From an uncultured Erythrobacter sp. (GTDB lineage: Bacteria; Pseudomonadota; Alphaproteobacteria; Sphingomonadales; Sphingomonadaceae): a DNA stretch of 10,485 nucleotides. The stretch's first letter is position 1; the number at the start of each line of letters is the position of its first letter. The notes below the pieces were generated by a model, which was not told where the DNA came from, did no database searches, and worked only from the letters and a program-made list of their open reading frames with translations. A program made the position numbers and the translations under genes. Location: NCBI GenBank assembly GCA_913061345.1, contig CAJXTZ010000068.1, forward strand, positions 1 through 10,485, read 5' to 3'. Below are positions 1 to 6,394 of this stretch, piece by piece.

Positions 1-49
1 ACGAGATCATGCCTAGTCTCGTGGGCTCGGAGATGTGTATAAGAGACAG
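1..49. other. Nextera i7-side sequencing adapter (artefact)
   Basis: This is not genomic DNA. Bases 1-7 match the end of the Illumina P7 arm, 8-15 (CATGCCTA) look like an i7 index, which I recall as N706, 16-30 are GTCTCGTGGGCTCGG, and 31-49 are the 19-base Tn5 mosaic end AGATGTGTATAAGAGACAG. Genomic sequence starts at base 50. Reading frames that begin here acquire adapter peptides such as MYKRQ on the plus strand and LLYTSPSPRD on the minus strand. Confidence 0.98.
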
Positions 50-318
50 GTGGAACCCTGGCCGTGGGGGCGGAGCGTACTGACGGCCAGGCCGAAATCG
101 CCATTCGCGCAAGCGGCCCGCGCATCGCCTTCGATGCCAATATCGGCAAGGCGCTGGATGGAACGCTGGCGCCGGACGAACTTTCCGGCAGGACTGCACC
201 TGCGCATCTCATTCGCCTGATCGTGGAGCGGGACGGCGGCGCGGTGCAATATCATCACGGCAAGGATGCGCTGGTGCTGGGCGCCATGCTGCCAGAGCCA
301 GAGGGCATGATCGGTTGA
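50..318 (+). CDS. chpT: Histidine phosphotransferase ChpT-like, C-terminal fragment
   Basis: This is the 3' end of a gene whose start lies beyond the contig edge; 88 complete codons from base 52 remain. The fragment begins GTLAVGAER and continues through an ASGPRIAFDANI segment, a helix (AHLIRLIVERDGG) and a final strand pair ending LGAMLPE. From memory this lines up along its length with the C-terminal, degenerate ATPase-like domain of Caulobacter ChpT (DUF2328 family), including the spacing of the GP and GG positions. ChpT dimers pass phosphate from CckA to CtrA and CpdR in alphaproteobacterial cell-cycle control. The phosphorylated histidine lies in the missing N-terminal half, so activity cannot be judged. 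The stop TGA overlaps the TTG start of the next gene by four bases, suggesting translational coupling. A related histidine-kinase-like ATPase domain is the main alternative. Confidence 0.72.
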
Positions 319-1022
319 CCGATCCGCTGGTTCACAGGGACGTAAGTTCGCCGAATTTCGACGAGCGCACGCTGCCCATCTCGATGGTGGTGCTGCACTA
401 CACCGAGATGAAACCGGTAGAAAACGCGCTCGACAAGATGTGCAATCCCGAGGCCAAGGTCAGCGCGCACTATTGCATCACCGAAGATGGCGAGGTCATC
501 CAGCTGGTGCCCGAGGAAAAGCGCGCCTGGCATGCTGGCGTGTCCTACTGGCGCGGCCATCGCGACGTGAATTCCGCCAGCATCGGAATTGAGCTGGACC
601 ATCCCGGCCACGCGGGCGGCTATCGCCCATTTGCCGACGCACAGTTCGCTGCGCTGGTTCCGTTGCTGAACCGGATGGTGAAACGGCACGACATTCCCCG
701 TGCGAACGTGGTTGGCCATTCCGACGTCGCTCCGGGGCGCAAGATCGATCCGGGCGAGTTGTTTCCGTGGGACAGGTTGGCCGAATGCGGTCTGTGCCTG
801 CCGCGACCGGACAAGCTTTCCCCGAACGACCCCTTCGACAATGACGCCAGCTTCTACCTCGCGCTCGAACGGTTCGGCTATGACATTACCGACGGCCACG
901 ATGCGGTCGAGGCCTTTCAGCGCCGATGGCGCCCGGAACGGATCGACGGCATGATCGACGGCGAAGTGCGAGCAATCCTGTTCCAGCTGCTGCTGGATCG
1001 TGACCGAGGTCGCACGAGGTAA
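315..1022 (+). CDS. AmiD-like N-acetylmuramoyl-L-alanine amidase (Amidase_2 plus peptidoglycan-binding domain)
   Basis: A 235-residue zinc amidase predicted to cleave the bond between N-acetylmuramic acid and L-alanine in peptidoglycan or released muropeptides. The Amidase_2 fold covers about residues 20-155. Putative zinc ligands are His28 (LHYTE), His135 (VGHSD) and Asp145 (KIDPG), with Glu93 (GIEL) and Lys143 as catalytic candidates. The 10-residue His135-Asp145 and 8-residue His135-Lys143 spacings equal those of E. coli AmiD. Residues about 180-230 (FGYDITDG...AVEAFQRRW...GMIDGE) form a PG_binding_1-type helical domain. I see no signal peptide or lipobox, unlike lipoprotein AmiD, so it may be cytoplasmic and act in cell-wall recycling. 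The TTG start at 315 is preferred: the first ATG in frame, at 384, would cut into the first strand just before the zinc histidine, and a purine-rich GAGGG lies about ten bases upstream. It overlaps chpT by TTGA. Confidence 0.9.
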   Translation: MTDPLVHRDVSSPNFDERTLPISMVVLHYTEMKPVENALDKMCNPEAKVSAHYCITEDGEVIQLVPEEKRAWHAGVSYWRGHRDVNSASIGIELDHPGHAGGYRPFADAQFAALVPLLNRMVKRHDIPRANVVGHSDVAPGRKIDPGELFPWDRLAECGLCLPRPDKLSPNDPFDNDASFYLALERFGYDITDGHDAVEAFQRRWRPERIDGMIDGEVRAILFQLLLDRDRGRTR

Positions 1023-1062
1023 TCGCGCAGAAGCAATTCACGCCTTCCCTACGGCCTAACTT

Positions 1063-1076
1063 GCGCATATATGCGC
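1063..1076 (+). promoter_or_regulatory. Palindrome GCGCATATATGCGC at the presumed rnpB promoter
   Basis: A perfect 14-base palindrome ends three bases before the start of the RNase P P1 helix. Its AT core (CATATA or TATATG) sits about where a -10 element would be for transcription starting near 1078-1080. No good -35 hexamer is visible 17 bases upstream. The promoter role is inferred from position only. Confidence 0.35.
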
Positions 1077-1079
1077 CTT

Positions 1080-1509
1080 GCCGGGGAGCCGGGCAGCCGC
1101 GTCATCTTTGCGCTTCTGGCGCAAGGGTGTCGAGGAAAGTCCGGGCTCCACGAAACAAGGGTGGCGGGTAACGCCCGCCGTGACAGGGATTTCGGTCCTT
1201 GGCACAGGGAAAGTGCCACAGAGAGCAAACCGCCGATGGCCCGTTAAACGGCACAGGCAAGGGTGAAAGGGTGCGGCAAGAGCGCACCGGGGGGCCGGTA
1301 ACGGTTCCCGTCATGGCAAACCCCACCCGGAGCAAGACCGCATAGGGGTCTCGCGCCACTGGTTGGCAGGAGTGTTTCGCTCCGAGAGACCCGGGTTGGT
1401 TGCTTGAGCTACGGAGCAATCCGTCGCCGAGATGAATGGCTGCCCCCGCAGCGCTGATGTGTCAGCATATCGGCCGCGGGACAGAACCCGGCTTACAGGC
1501 TCCCCGGCA
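1080..1509 (+). ncRNA. rnpB: RNase P RNA, bacterial class A
   Basis: This is the catalytic RNA of ribonuclease P, which with the RnpA protein removes 5' leaders from tRNA precursors. The universally conserved blocks are present in order: GAGGAAAGTCCGGGCTC at 1132-1148, CACAGAGAGCAAACCGCC near 1216-1233, GGGTGAAAGGGTGCGGCAAG followed by AGCGCACC near 1260-1290, AGATGAATGGCTGCC at 1430-1444, and ACAGAACCCGGCTTAC at 1481-1496. The two ends pair perfectly as helix P1: 1080-1090 (GCCGGGGAGCC) with 1498-1508 (GGCTCCCCGGC). An early hairpin at 1108-1113/1119-1124 fits P3. The length of about 430 nt is usual for alphaproteobacteria. The exact ends are set by P1 and may be off by a few bases. P1 followed by ATTTTATT may also help termination. 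The phosphatase gene on the other strand stops at 1512. Confidence 0.97.
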
Positions 1510-1511
1510 TT

Positions 1512-2321
1512 TTATTCTGCGGGCTGGTCGGAAGTAACGCTGATATCGCCCTCATCATCGGCGATGGCGGTGATATATCGCCGAGATGTGCCTTCCAGTA
1601 CCAGGGCAGTCAGGCGCCCAGTGCTGTAAGCGCCGGTGTCGATACCGATTCGGTTGCCCTGATCGACCGGCGCATCGGTGATCGTATGTCCGTGCACCAC
1701 GACACCATCGTGGGGGTCGAGGCAACTGAGGAACGGCTCCCTGATCCAGCGCAGCTTCGATTCGCTCTGTTCGGTCAGCGGAAGGCCCGGCTCAATCCCG
1801 GCATGGACGAAGATATAGTCGCCGATGCTCACGATATTTTCGAACCCGGCAATGAATTCCCGGTCGGCCTGGGGGACAAGCGCCGGCATCATCTCCATGA
1901 TCTCTTCAAGCGAAGACCTGACGAACTGCCGCTGGCTCAGGCCGTAGCTGAACAAAGTCTCCCGCCCGCCGTGACGCAGGAAATGGCGCAGCAGTTCCGG
2001 GTCCTCGAAGCTGCGCAGAAACATTTCCTCGTGATTGCCGGCAAGGATGCGAACCTCGCGAAATTTCTGCCATTCCCGGGCCAGCGCCAGCACGTTCACG
2101 CTATCGGGACCACGGTCGATCAGGTCGCCCAGCAGGACAACCGTCGTCGCGGCATCGCCCTGTTCGCGGTTGTCGATCTCGATTGCCTCGATGAGCGCGA
2201 TCAAGAGGTCGCTTCGACCGTGAACATCGCCGACAGCATACACGCGCTGACCGTCGGGCACGCTGGCCTCGATCTCGGGGAGCTCGGGCTCCGTCTTCTT
2301 GAATCGGAATAAGTCAAACAT
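1512..2321 (-). CDS. PPP-family metallophosphatase (serine/threonine protein phosphatase-like)
   Basis: A calcineurin-like dinuclear metallophosphatase of 269 residues from the ATG at 2321. Numbered from that start, all PPP motifs are present: GDVHG at 31-35, GDLIDRG at 65-71, GNHE at 95-98, a later VHAG histidine at 173, and HGHT at 210-213. These supply the two metal sites and the catalytic histidine. The family includes bacterial PrpA/PrpB-type and lambda-type protein phosphatases and is close to symmetric Ap4A hydrolases, so the substrate, phosphoprotein or dinucleotide, cannot be decided from sequence. An in-frame TTG at 2327 adds two residues and has a GGA at a better distance; either start is possible. 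There is no signal peptide, so it is predicted cytoplasmic. It is a single-gene unit converging on rnpB, with only three bases between its stop codon and the P1 helix. Confidence 0.9.
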   Translation of the reverse strand: MFDLFRFKKTEPELPEIEASVPDGQRVYAVGDVHGRSDLLIALIEAIEIDNREQGDAATTVVLLGDLIDRGPDSVNVLALAREWQKFREVRILAGNHEEMFLRSFEDPELLRHFLRHGGRETLFSYGLSQRQFVRSSLEEIMEMMPALVPQADREFIAGFENIVSIGDYIFVHAGIEPGLPLTEQSESKLRWIREPFLSCLDPHDGVVVHGHTITDAPVDQGNRIGIDTGAYSTGRLTALVLEGTSRRYITAIADDEGDISVTSDQPAE

Positions 2322-2461
2322 GTTCAATTGATCTGGTCCACATAGTCATTACGCACGAGCGCGCAATCGGTTGGTACCCACGCCTCCTCTGACACTGATT
2401 TCATGTCGGACCGCTGAATGTGGTGCAAATTAAACACACTTGTCAGTGACCATAAAGCAAG

Positions 2462-2492
2462 TGCACAATTTTTCTTGTGCATTGCACAATGC
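2462..2492. promoter_or_regulatory. Nested palindromes, operator-like, upstream of the porin gene
   Basis: Three inverted repeats overlap within 31 bases: TGCACAA-N6-TTGTGCA (2462-2481), TTGTGC-ATT-GCACAA (2475-2489) and GCATTG-CA-CAATGC (2479-2492). They lie about 116-146 bases before the porin ATG, in the roughly 286-base spacer between the phosphatase start and the porin. I see no convincing sigma-70 promoter nearby and no credible gene in this spacer. Binding of a dimeric regulator is inference. Confidence 0.4.
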
Positions 2493-2607
2493 CTGGGCAA
2501 GATAGCACGGCTTTCGCGGCGAATTGGCGCAACAAAAGATGCCAACACGCGGATGCGCAGGTGGGACGAAGCATCAGTTCACACAAGCAATTGAGGAAAA
2601 ATTGCCC

Positions 2608-3378
2608 ATGCTTACGTCCATCCGCAGCCTTACGGCTGCTTCTATTTTCGCCCTTTCCACTGCCTTTGCGGCCCCTGCCATGGCGCAGGTGGCTAATCCT
2701 GCCGACGAGGTGGATGACGGTGGTATCGGTGTCGAGGTTTCGGCCAACGTCGCGCTCGTCAGCGAATATCGCTTCCGCGGTGTCGACCTGTCCGGCGGCG
2801 AATTTGCCATTCAGGGCGGTGTCGATGTCGGCCTTCCCGCCGGGTTCTACGTCGGCACCTGGGCATCTTCGCTCGATGAACAGATCGTCGGTTACGGTAG
2901 TACAGAGCTTGATATCTATGGCGGTTGGGCCGGGGAGTTCGGCAATCTCTCCACCGATGTCGGCGTAATCATGTACATCTATCCTGATGCTGGCGCGGGT
3001 GACTTCGATTATGTCGAATTCTACGGTTCGGTCGGCGCGGCACTTGGCCCTGCGGAAGTGACCGTCGGCATTGCCTACGCCCCCGATCAGGATTCGCTCG
3101 GCGGCACCGACAATTTCTACGTGTACTCGGATGTGGGTGTCGGCCTCCCCGGCACCCCGATCAGCCTGACCGGACATGTCGGCTACACCGATGGGTTCCT
3201 TACCTACACCACTGACAGCGAAGCATTCGATTATTCGATCGGTGCCGAAATGGCCGTGCCCGGCACGCCGCTGGCTGTTGGCGCGGCCTACGTGGGCGTC
3301 GAAGGTGATGGCATTATCGATCCGGGCGGCACATTCACCAGCGACGGCTTTGTCGTTACGCTGGGCGCCAGTTTCTAG
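2608..3378 (+). CDS. TorF-family putative outer-membrane porin (TIGR02001/Gcw_chp type)
   Basis: A 256-residue secreted beta-barrel protein. Residues 1-26 form a signal peptide (MLTSIRSLTA, a hydrophobic core, cleavage after APAMA). The mature protein is rich in Gly, Asp, Tyr and alternating hydrophobics, with the family opening motif SANVALVSEYRFRGVDLSGGE at about 45-65 followed by GGVDVG and FYVGTWASS, and it ends in Phe as outer-membrane barrels usually do. The mature chain is acidic. The family is called a putative porin; no substrate is known from sequence, and TonB dependence is not suggested because there is no plug domain. The ATG at 2608 is chosen because it begins the signal peptide and has GAGGAAAA ten bases upstream; the reading frame is open back to a TTG at 2524, but that extension would bury the signal peptide. 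A strong terminator follows, so it is probably monocistronic. Confidence 0.88.
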   Translation: MLTSIRSLTAASIFALSTAFAAPAMAQVANPADEVDDGGIGVEVSANVALVSEYRFRGVDLSGGEFAIQGGVDVGLPAGFYVGTWASSLDEQIVGYGSTELDIYGGWAGEFGNLSTDVGVIMYIYPDAGAGDFDYVEFYGSVGAALGPAEVTVGIAYAPDQDSLGGTDNFYVYSDVGVGLPGTPISLTGHVGYTDGFLTYTTDSEAFDYSIGAEMAVPGTPLAVGAAYVGVEGDGIIDPGGTFTSDGFVVTLGASF

Positions 3379-3405
3379 GTCTATCGCGCAAAGCGAGGAA
3401 CGGGA

Positions 3406-3441
3406 GGGCCTGCACCGACATTGGTGCAGGCCCTTTCGTTT
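3406..3441 (+). terminator. Rho-independent terminator after the porin gene
   Basis: A perfect 11-base stem, GGGCCTGCACC (3406-3416) with GGTGCAGGCCC (3423-3433), closes a six-base loop and is followed by TTTCGTTT. It starts 27 bases after the porin stop codon and separates that gene from gloA. Confidence 0.93.
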
Positions 3442-3545
3442 GCGTCGAGCCGGTCGAAACCGTAGTGGGAGCGACCTGCATCGCGCTTGTCTGTTCGTAG
3501 TAACGGGCGCCCTTTGTCTAGCTAAGGAATGGAGCTTCTCAACCT

Positions 3546-3983
3546 ATGGTCCACTACCTCCACACCATGATTCGGGTAGCCGACGCCGAGGCGACCCTGG
3601 AATTCTTCAAGCTGATCGGCCTCGAAGAAGTGCGCCGCAAGGATGTACCCCAGGGGCGTTTTACGCTGATATTCCTGGCCGCGCCGGGGCAGGAAGATGT
3701 CGCAGAGCTGGAACTTACCTACAACTGGCCGCCCGAGGATGGCAGCGCTCCGGAAACCTACGACGGGGGCCGCAATTTCGGTCACCTCGCATACCGGGTC
3801 GAGAACATCTACGACACCTGCCAACGGCTGATGGATGCCGGCGTCACGATCAACCGTCCACCGCGCGATGGCCACATGGCATTCGTGCGATCACCCGATG
3901 GCATCAGCGTCGAACTGCTTCAGGACGGCTCGCTCGAACCGCAAGAGCCGTGGGCGAGCATGGAGAATACGGGAAGCTGGTAA
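3546..3983 (+). CDS. gloA: Lactoylglutathione lyase (glyoxalase I)
   Basis: A 145-residue VOC-superfamily enzyme that isomerises the hemithioacetal of methylglyoxal and glutathione to S-D-lactoylglutathione in the cytoplasm, the first step of methylglyoxal detoxification. Two beta-alpha-beta-beta-beta modules are visible. The metal ligands are all identifiable: His6 (LHTMIRV), Glu56 (LELTYNW), His80 (FGHLAYRV) and Glu123 (SVELLQ), matching His5, Glu56, His74 and Glu122 of the nickel-dependent E. coli enzyme. The ELTYNW and GHLAYRV motifs are typical of GloA rather than of other VOC proteins. The length is near the usual 135-145. The ATG at 3546 has AAGGAATGGAG upstream, with GGAG 11 bases away. 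It lies after the porin terminator, so a promoter is expected in 3442-3545, but I could not identify one confidently. der follows after 57 bases on the same strand. Confidence 0.95.
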   Translation: MVHYLHTMIRVADAEATLEFFKLIGLEEVRRKDVPQGRFTLIFLAAPGQEDVAELELTYNWPPEDGSAPETYDGGRNFGHLAYRVENIYDTCQRLMDAGVTINRPPRDGHMAFVRSPDGISVELLQDGSLEPQEPWASMENTGSW

Positions 3984-4040
3984 GTATCGGCAGGGGCATC
4001 GCCTCTTGCTATTCCGGCCCGCGCCCGCCACCTGCGCTCG

Positions 4041-5525
4041 ATGAAAACCCGCAAGCTCCCCCAGGTGGTCATCATTGGCCGCCCCAATGTCGGCAAGTCC
4101 ACCCTGTTCAACAGGCTGGTTGGCAAGCGACTGGCGCTGGTCGACGATCAGCCCGGCGTCACGCGCGACCGACGGATGGGCCTGGCAGGCCTGTCGGGCT
4201 TGGAGTTCGAAGCCGTCGACACCGCAGGCTGGGAAGACGAGGACGAGAAATCCCTGCCCGGCCGTATGCTGGCGCAGACGCAGGTTTCGCTGAAGGACGC
4301 CGATGCCGCGCTTTTCGTGATCGATTCGCGCGCCGGTCTCACCCCGCTCGACGAGGAAATCGGCCGCTGGTTGCGCCAGCAGGAAGTGCCGGTGGTGCTG
4401 ATCGCCAACAAGGCGGAGGGCAATTCTGGTGAAAGCGGTATTCTGGAAGCCTATTCGCTGGGCCTTGGCGAGCCTATTCCGGTAAGCGCCGAACATGGCG
4501 AAGGCGTGGCCGATCTGTATTCGGCCCTGATTCCTCTCATCGACGAAAAAGCCGACCAGATGCAGCTGGAGGCGGAGGCCGAAGCGGCAATCGCAGCCGA
4601 CAAGGCTCGCGCCGCTGCCGAGGCGGGGGACGAACTTGAAGAAGTCGATCCCGCCTCTCCGCTCAGCCTGGCAATCGTGGGACGCCCCAATGCTGGCAAA
4701 TCTACGCTGGTGAACCGGCTTCTCGATGAAGATCGCATGCTGACCGGGCCGGAAGCCGGAATTACCCGCGATTCCATTGCGATCGATTGGGAATGGACGG
4801 ATCCCAAGAGCGGCGAGGACCGCGTTATCAAGTTGATCGATACCGCCGGAATGCGCAAGCGCGCCAAGGTGGTAGACAAGCTGGAGCGCCTTTCGGTGCA
4901 GGATGGCATGCGCGCCGTCGACTATGCCGAAGTCGTGGTGCTGCTCCTGGATGCGACACGCGGCCTCGAAGTGCAGGATCTCAAGATCGCCAGCCAGGTG
5001 ATCGATGAAGGCCGCGCGTTGATGGTCGCCATCAACAAATGGGATATCGCCGAAGACCCCAGCGGGCTTTTCAATGGTATTCGCGGCGCGCTGGAAGAAG
5101 GGCTGTCACAATTGAAGGGCGTGCCGCTGTTTGCGGTTTCCGCCATGACGGGCAAGGGCCTGGATACCATGCTGGGCGCGGCTTTCGAACTGCGCGAAGC
5201 GTGGAGCCGCCGCGTTCCCACCGCCGCGCTGAACCGCTGGTTCGACGATGCGCTGGCCAAGAACCCGCCGCCTGCACCCGGCGGACGACGGATAAAGCTG
5301 CGCTACATCACCCAGGTTGGCACGCGACCACCGCGTTTCGTGATCTTCGGAACGCGGCTGGATGATCTTCCGACAAGCTACGAAAGATACCTGCTCAACG
5401 ATATTCGCAAGAAGCTGGGCTTTGGTGCGGTGCCTGTCCGCCTGACCTTGAAAAGTCCCAAGAATCCCTACGATTCCAATCGCGGTGGCGGAGGAAAGTT
5501 CAGCGGCGGACAGGGCCGGGACTAG
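4041..5525 (+). CDS. der: Ribosome-assembly GTPase Der (EngA)
   Basis: A 494-residue protein with two tandem GTPase domains and a C-terminal KH-like domain, the layout unique to Der. It acts in maturation of the 50S ribosomal subunit and is essential in many bacteria. Domain 1 shows G1 GRPNVGKS (13-20), G3 DTAG (60-63), G4 NKAE (123-126) and G5 SAEHG (149-153). Domain 2 shows GRPNAGKS (214-221), DTAGMRK (267-273), NKWD (332-335) and SAMTGKG (367-373). The KH-like part covers about 385-475 and contains the conserved RYITQVGTRPPRF and SYERYLLNDIRKKLGF stretches. The linker at about 172-206 is long, acidic and alanine-rich. The tail after 475 is rich in Gly and Arg. The ATG at 4041 lies just before the first strand; its ribosome binding site is weak. 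It probably forms an operon with gloA upstream and the DUF2721 gene nine bases downstream. Confidence 0.97.
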   Translation: MKTRKLPQVVIIGRPNVGKSTLFNRLVGKRLALVDDQPGVTRDRRMGLAGLSGLEFEAVDTAGWEDEDEKSLPGRMLAQTQVSLKDADAALFVIDSRAGLTPLDEEIGRWLRQQEVPVVLIANKAEGNSGESGILEAYSLGLGEPIPVSAEHGEGVADLYSALIPLIDEKADQMQLEAEAEAAIAADKARAAAEAGDELEEVDPASPLSLAIVGRPNAGKSTLVNRLLDEDRMLTGPEAGITRDSIAIDWEWTDPKSGEDRVIKLIDTAGMRKRAKVVDKLERLSVQDGMRAVDYAEVVVLLLDATRGLEVQDLKIASQVIDEGRALMVAINKWDIAEDPSGLFNGIRGALEEGLSQLKGVPLFAVSAMTGKGLDTMLGAAFELREAWSRRVPTAALNRWFDDALAKNPPPAPGGRRIKLRYITQVGTRPPRFVIFGTRLDDLPTSYERYLLNDIRKKLGFGAVPVRLTLKSPKNPYDSNRGGGGKFSGGQGRD

Positions 5526-5534
5526 CAGGCCACA

Positions 5535-6047
5535 ATGCTTGAAATCCTTTCCCTTACCGGCGAACTGATCGAACGCACCTCCAGCACGATCCGTGTGCAG
5601 GAAATGGTGCAGCTGAGTCTCGCGCCTGTATTCCTGCTAGCCGGTATCGGCGCGATGCTGAATGTCATGAACCTGCGGCTGACATGGCTGTTCGATCGCA
5701 TCGAGATGATTGAGCGCATGCAGGAAACGGGCGAGGACTATCGCGAATCCGAGGAATTGCCAGCGCTCATTCAGCGGCAGCGATTTGCACAGATCGCCGT
5801 CAAGCTTTCCACGCTGGCCGCGCTGACGATATGCATAGTCATTGCGATCCTGTTCATCAGCGCCTTCATCGAGCCGCGAATTGGAACGCTCGTCGCCATA
5901 TTTTGGATCGCGACCATGGCGCAACTCTCGGTCGCGCTGGCGTTGTTCTTTCGTGAAACCAGTCTGGCGGCAGCCACTGCGAAAGAGCGCCGGAAGCGCA
6001 GCCGCGAGATACTCGCGCGCCATCGCGGAAGCGATAGCCTGGACTGA
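5535..6047 (+). CDS. DUF2721 family membrane protein
   Basis: A 170-residue integral membrane protein of unknown function. Three hydrophobic segments are visible at about residues 26-45, 93-113 and 117-139. The first contains the family pattern LSLAPVFLLAGIGAMLNVM followed by a basic/acidic stretch (RLTWLFDRIEMIERMQE), as in DUF2721 proteins. The loop between the first and second segments is charged and the C-terminus is strongly basic (KERRKRSREILARHR), suggesting a cytoplasmic tail. It starts nine bases after the der stop codon with no clear Shine-Dalgarno sequence, so it may be translated by coupling or reinitiation. Its place behind der does not by itself imply a ribosomal role. A short hairpin, TGATAC-CCGGC-GTATCA, overlaps its stop codon, but it has no T-run and is not a convincing terminator. 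Confidence 0.85.
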   Translation: MLEILSLTGELIERTSSTIRVQEMVQLSLAPVFLLAGIGAMLNVMNLRLTWLFDRIEMIERMQETGEDYRESEELPALIQRQRFAQIAVKLSTLAALTICIVIAILFISAFIEPRIGTLVAIFWIATMAQLSVALALFFRETSLAAATAKERRKRSREILARHRGSDSLD

Positions 6048-6135
6048 TACCCGGCGTATCAATCTTACCGGTTTCCTGCATATAAGTGGCCGAAACGATT
6101 GATTTTTCAGACCGGTTGCCCGGACCTATCCCAAT

Positions 6136-6168
6136 TTTGACACATTGTTACGCCAGATGGGTGTCAAA
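6136..6168. promoter_or_regulatory. Inverted repeat TTTGACAC-N17-GTGTCAAA
   Basis: Two perfect eight-base arms at 6136-6143 and 6161-6168 lie 26 bases before the ATG of the small gene at 6194. The left arm contains a consensus -35 hexamer TTGACA (6137-6142), but no acceptable -10 hexamer stands 16-18 bases away. The repeat is clear in the sequence. A role as an operator or a leader hairpin is inferred. Confidence 0.4.
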
Positions 6169-6193
6169 CGCATCCGTCGAAGAGGTATCAGGC

Positions 6194-6394
6194 ATGCAAC
6201 GCTATGAATTGAGGATTGACCGCAGGGGCGCGGCCCAGGCGATTTCGCTCGACGTGCCGGACCTCGCCACCGCACTGATCGTTGCCGATATCAACATCGG
6301 ATGCGGAGCGGCTCACATAATGGATGGCGAGAGGATAGTCGCCACGATCGAAAAGCAAAGCCCCGCGCAATCCCCATACTGGCGCGTCGCCTAG
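6194..6394 (+). CDS. Small hypothetical protein (66 residues)
   Basis: I do not recognise this family. From the ATG at 6194 it reads as a compact protein with a start like MQRYELRIDRRG, a central acidic/hydrophobic segment DLATALIVADINIGCGAA, and HIMDGERIVATIEK. The pattern suggests a short alpha/beta protein with one helix between strands. There is one cysteine, no signal peptide and no membrane segment. AGAGG lies ten bases before the ATG. The frame is open back to a GTG at 6086, but that extension lacks a ribosome binding site and contains the inverted repeat, so the short form is preferred. It stands alone between the DUF2721 gene and the convergent bfr; its TAG overlaps the bfr TAG within a single CTAG. 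It could also be noncoding, but codon choice with GC-rich third positions favours a gene. Confidence 0.6.
   Translation: MQRYELRIDRRGAAQAISLDVPDLATALIVADINIGCGAAHIMDGERIVATIEKQSPAQSPYWRVA

Noticed and set aside
255..899. Long open frame on the minus strand opposite the amidase gene.
   Set aside because: It is the complement of a gene with full catalytic motifs and shows no recognisable protein features; it is typical of GC-rich DNA.
2475..2489. Resemblance of TTGTGC-ATT-GCACAA to a quorum-sensing (TraR/Lux-type) box.
   Set aside because: The half-sites are similar to TGTGCA/TGCACA, but the spacing is three bases too short overall and no LuxR or LuxI gene is in the window.
2324..2548. 74-codon minus-strand frame between the phosphatase and the porin gene.
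   Set aside because: Its composition is unlike a protein, it has no ribosome binding site, and it overlaps the palindromic control region.
2443..3177. 244-codon open frame on the minus strand opposite the porin gene.
   Set aside because: The plus strand has the signal peptide, ribosome binding site and family motifs. The antisense frame has no family resemblance and crosses the intergenic palindromes.
3176..4432. 418-codon open frame on the plus strand.
   Set aside because: It runs through the porin end, its terminator, all of gloA and part of der in another frame, so it cannot be a real gene beside these.
6045..6061. Hairpin TGATAC-CCGGC-GTATCA at the DUF2721 stop codon as a terminator.
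   Set aside because: The stem is only six base pairs with no T-run after it, so it is too weak to call.
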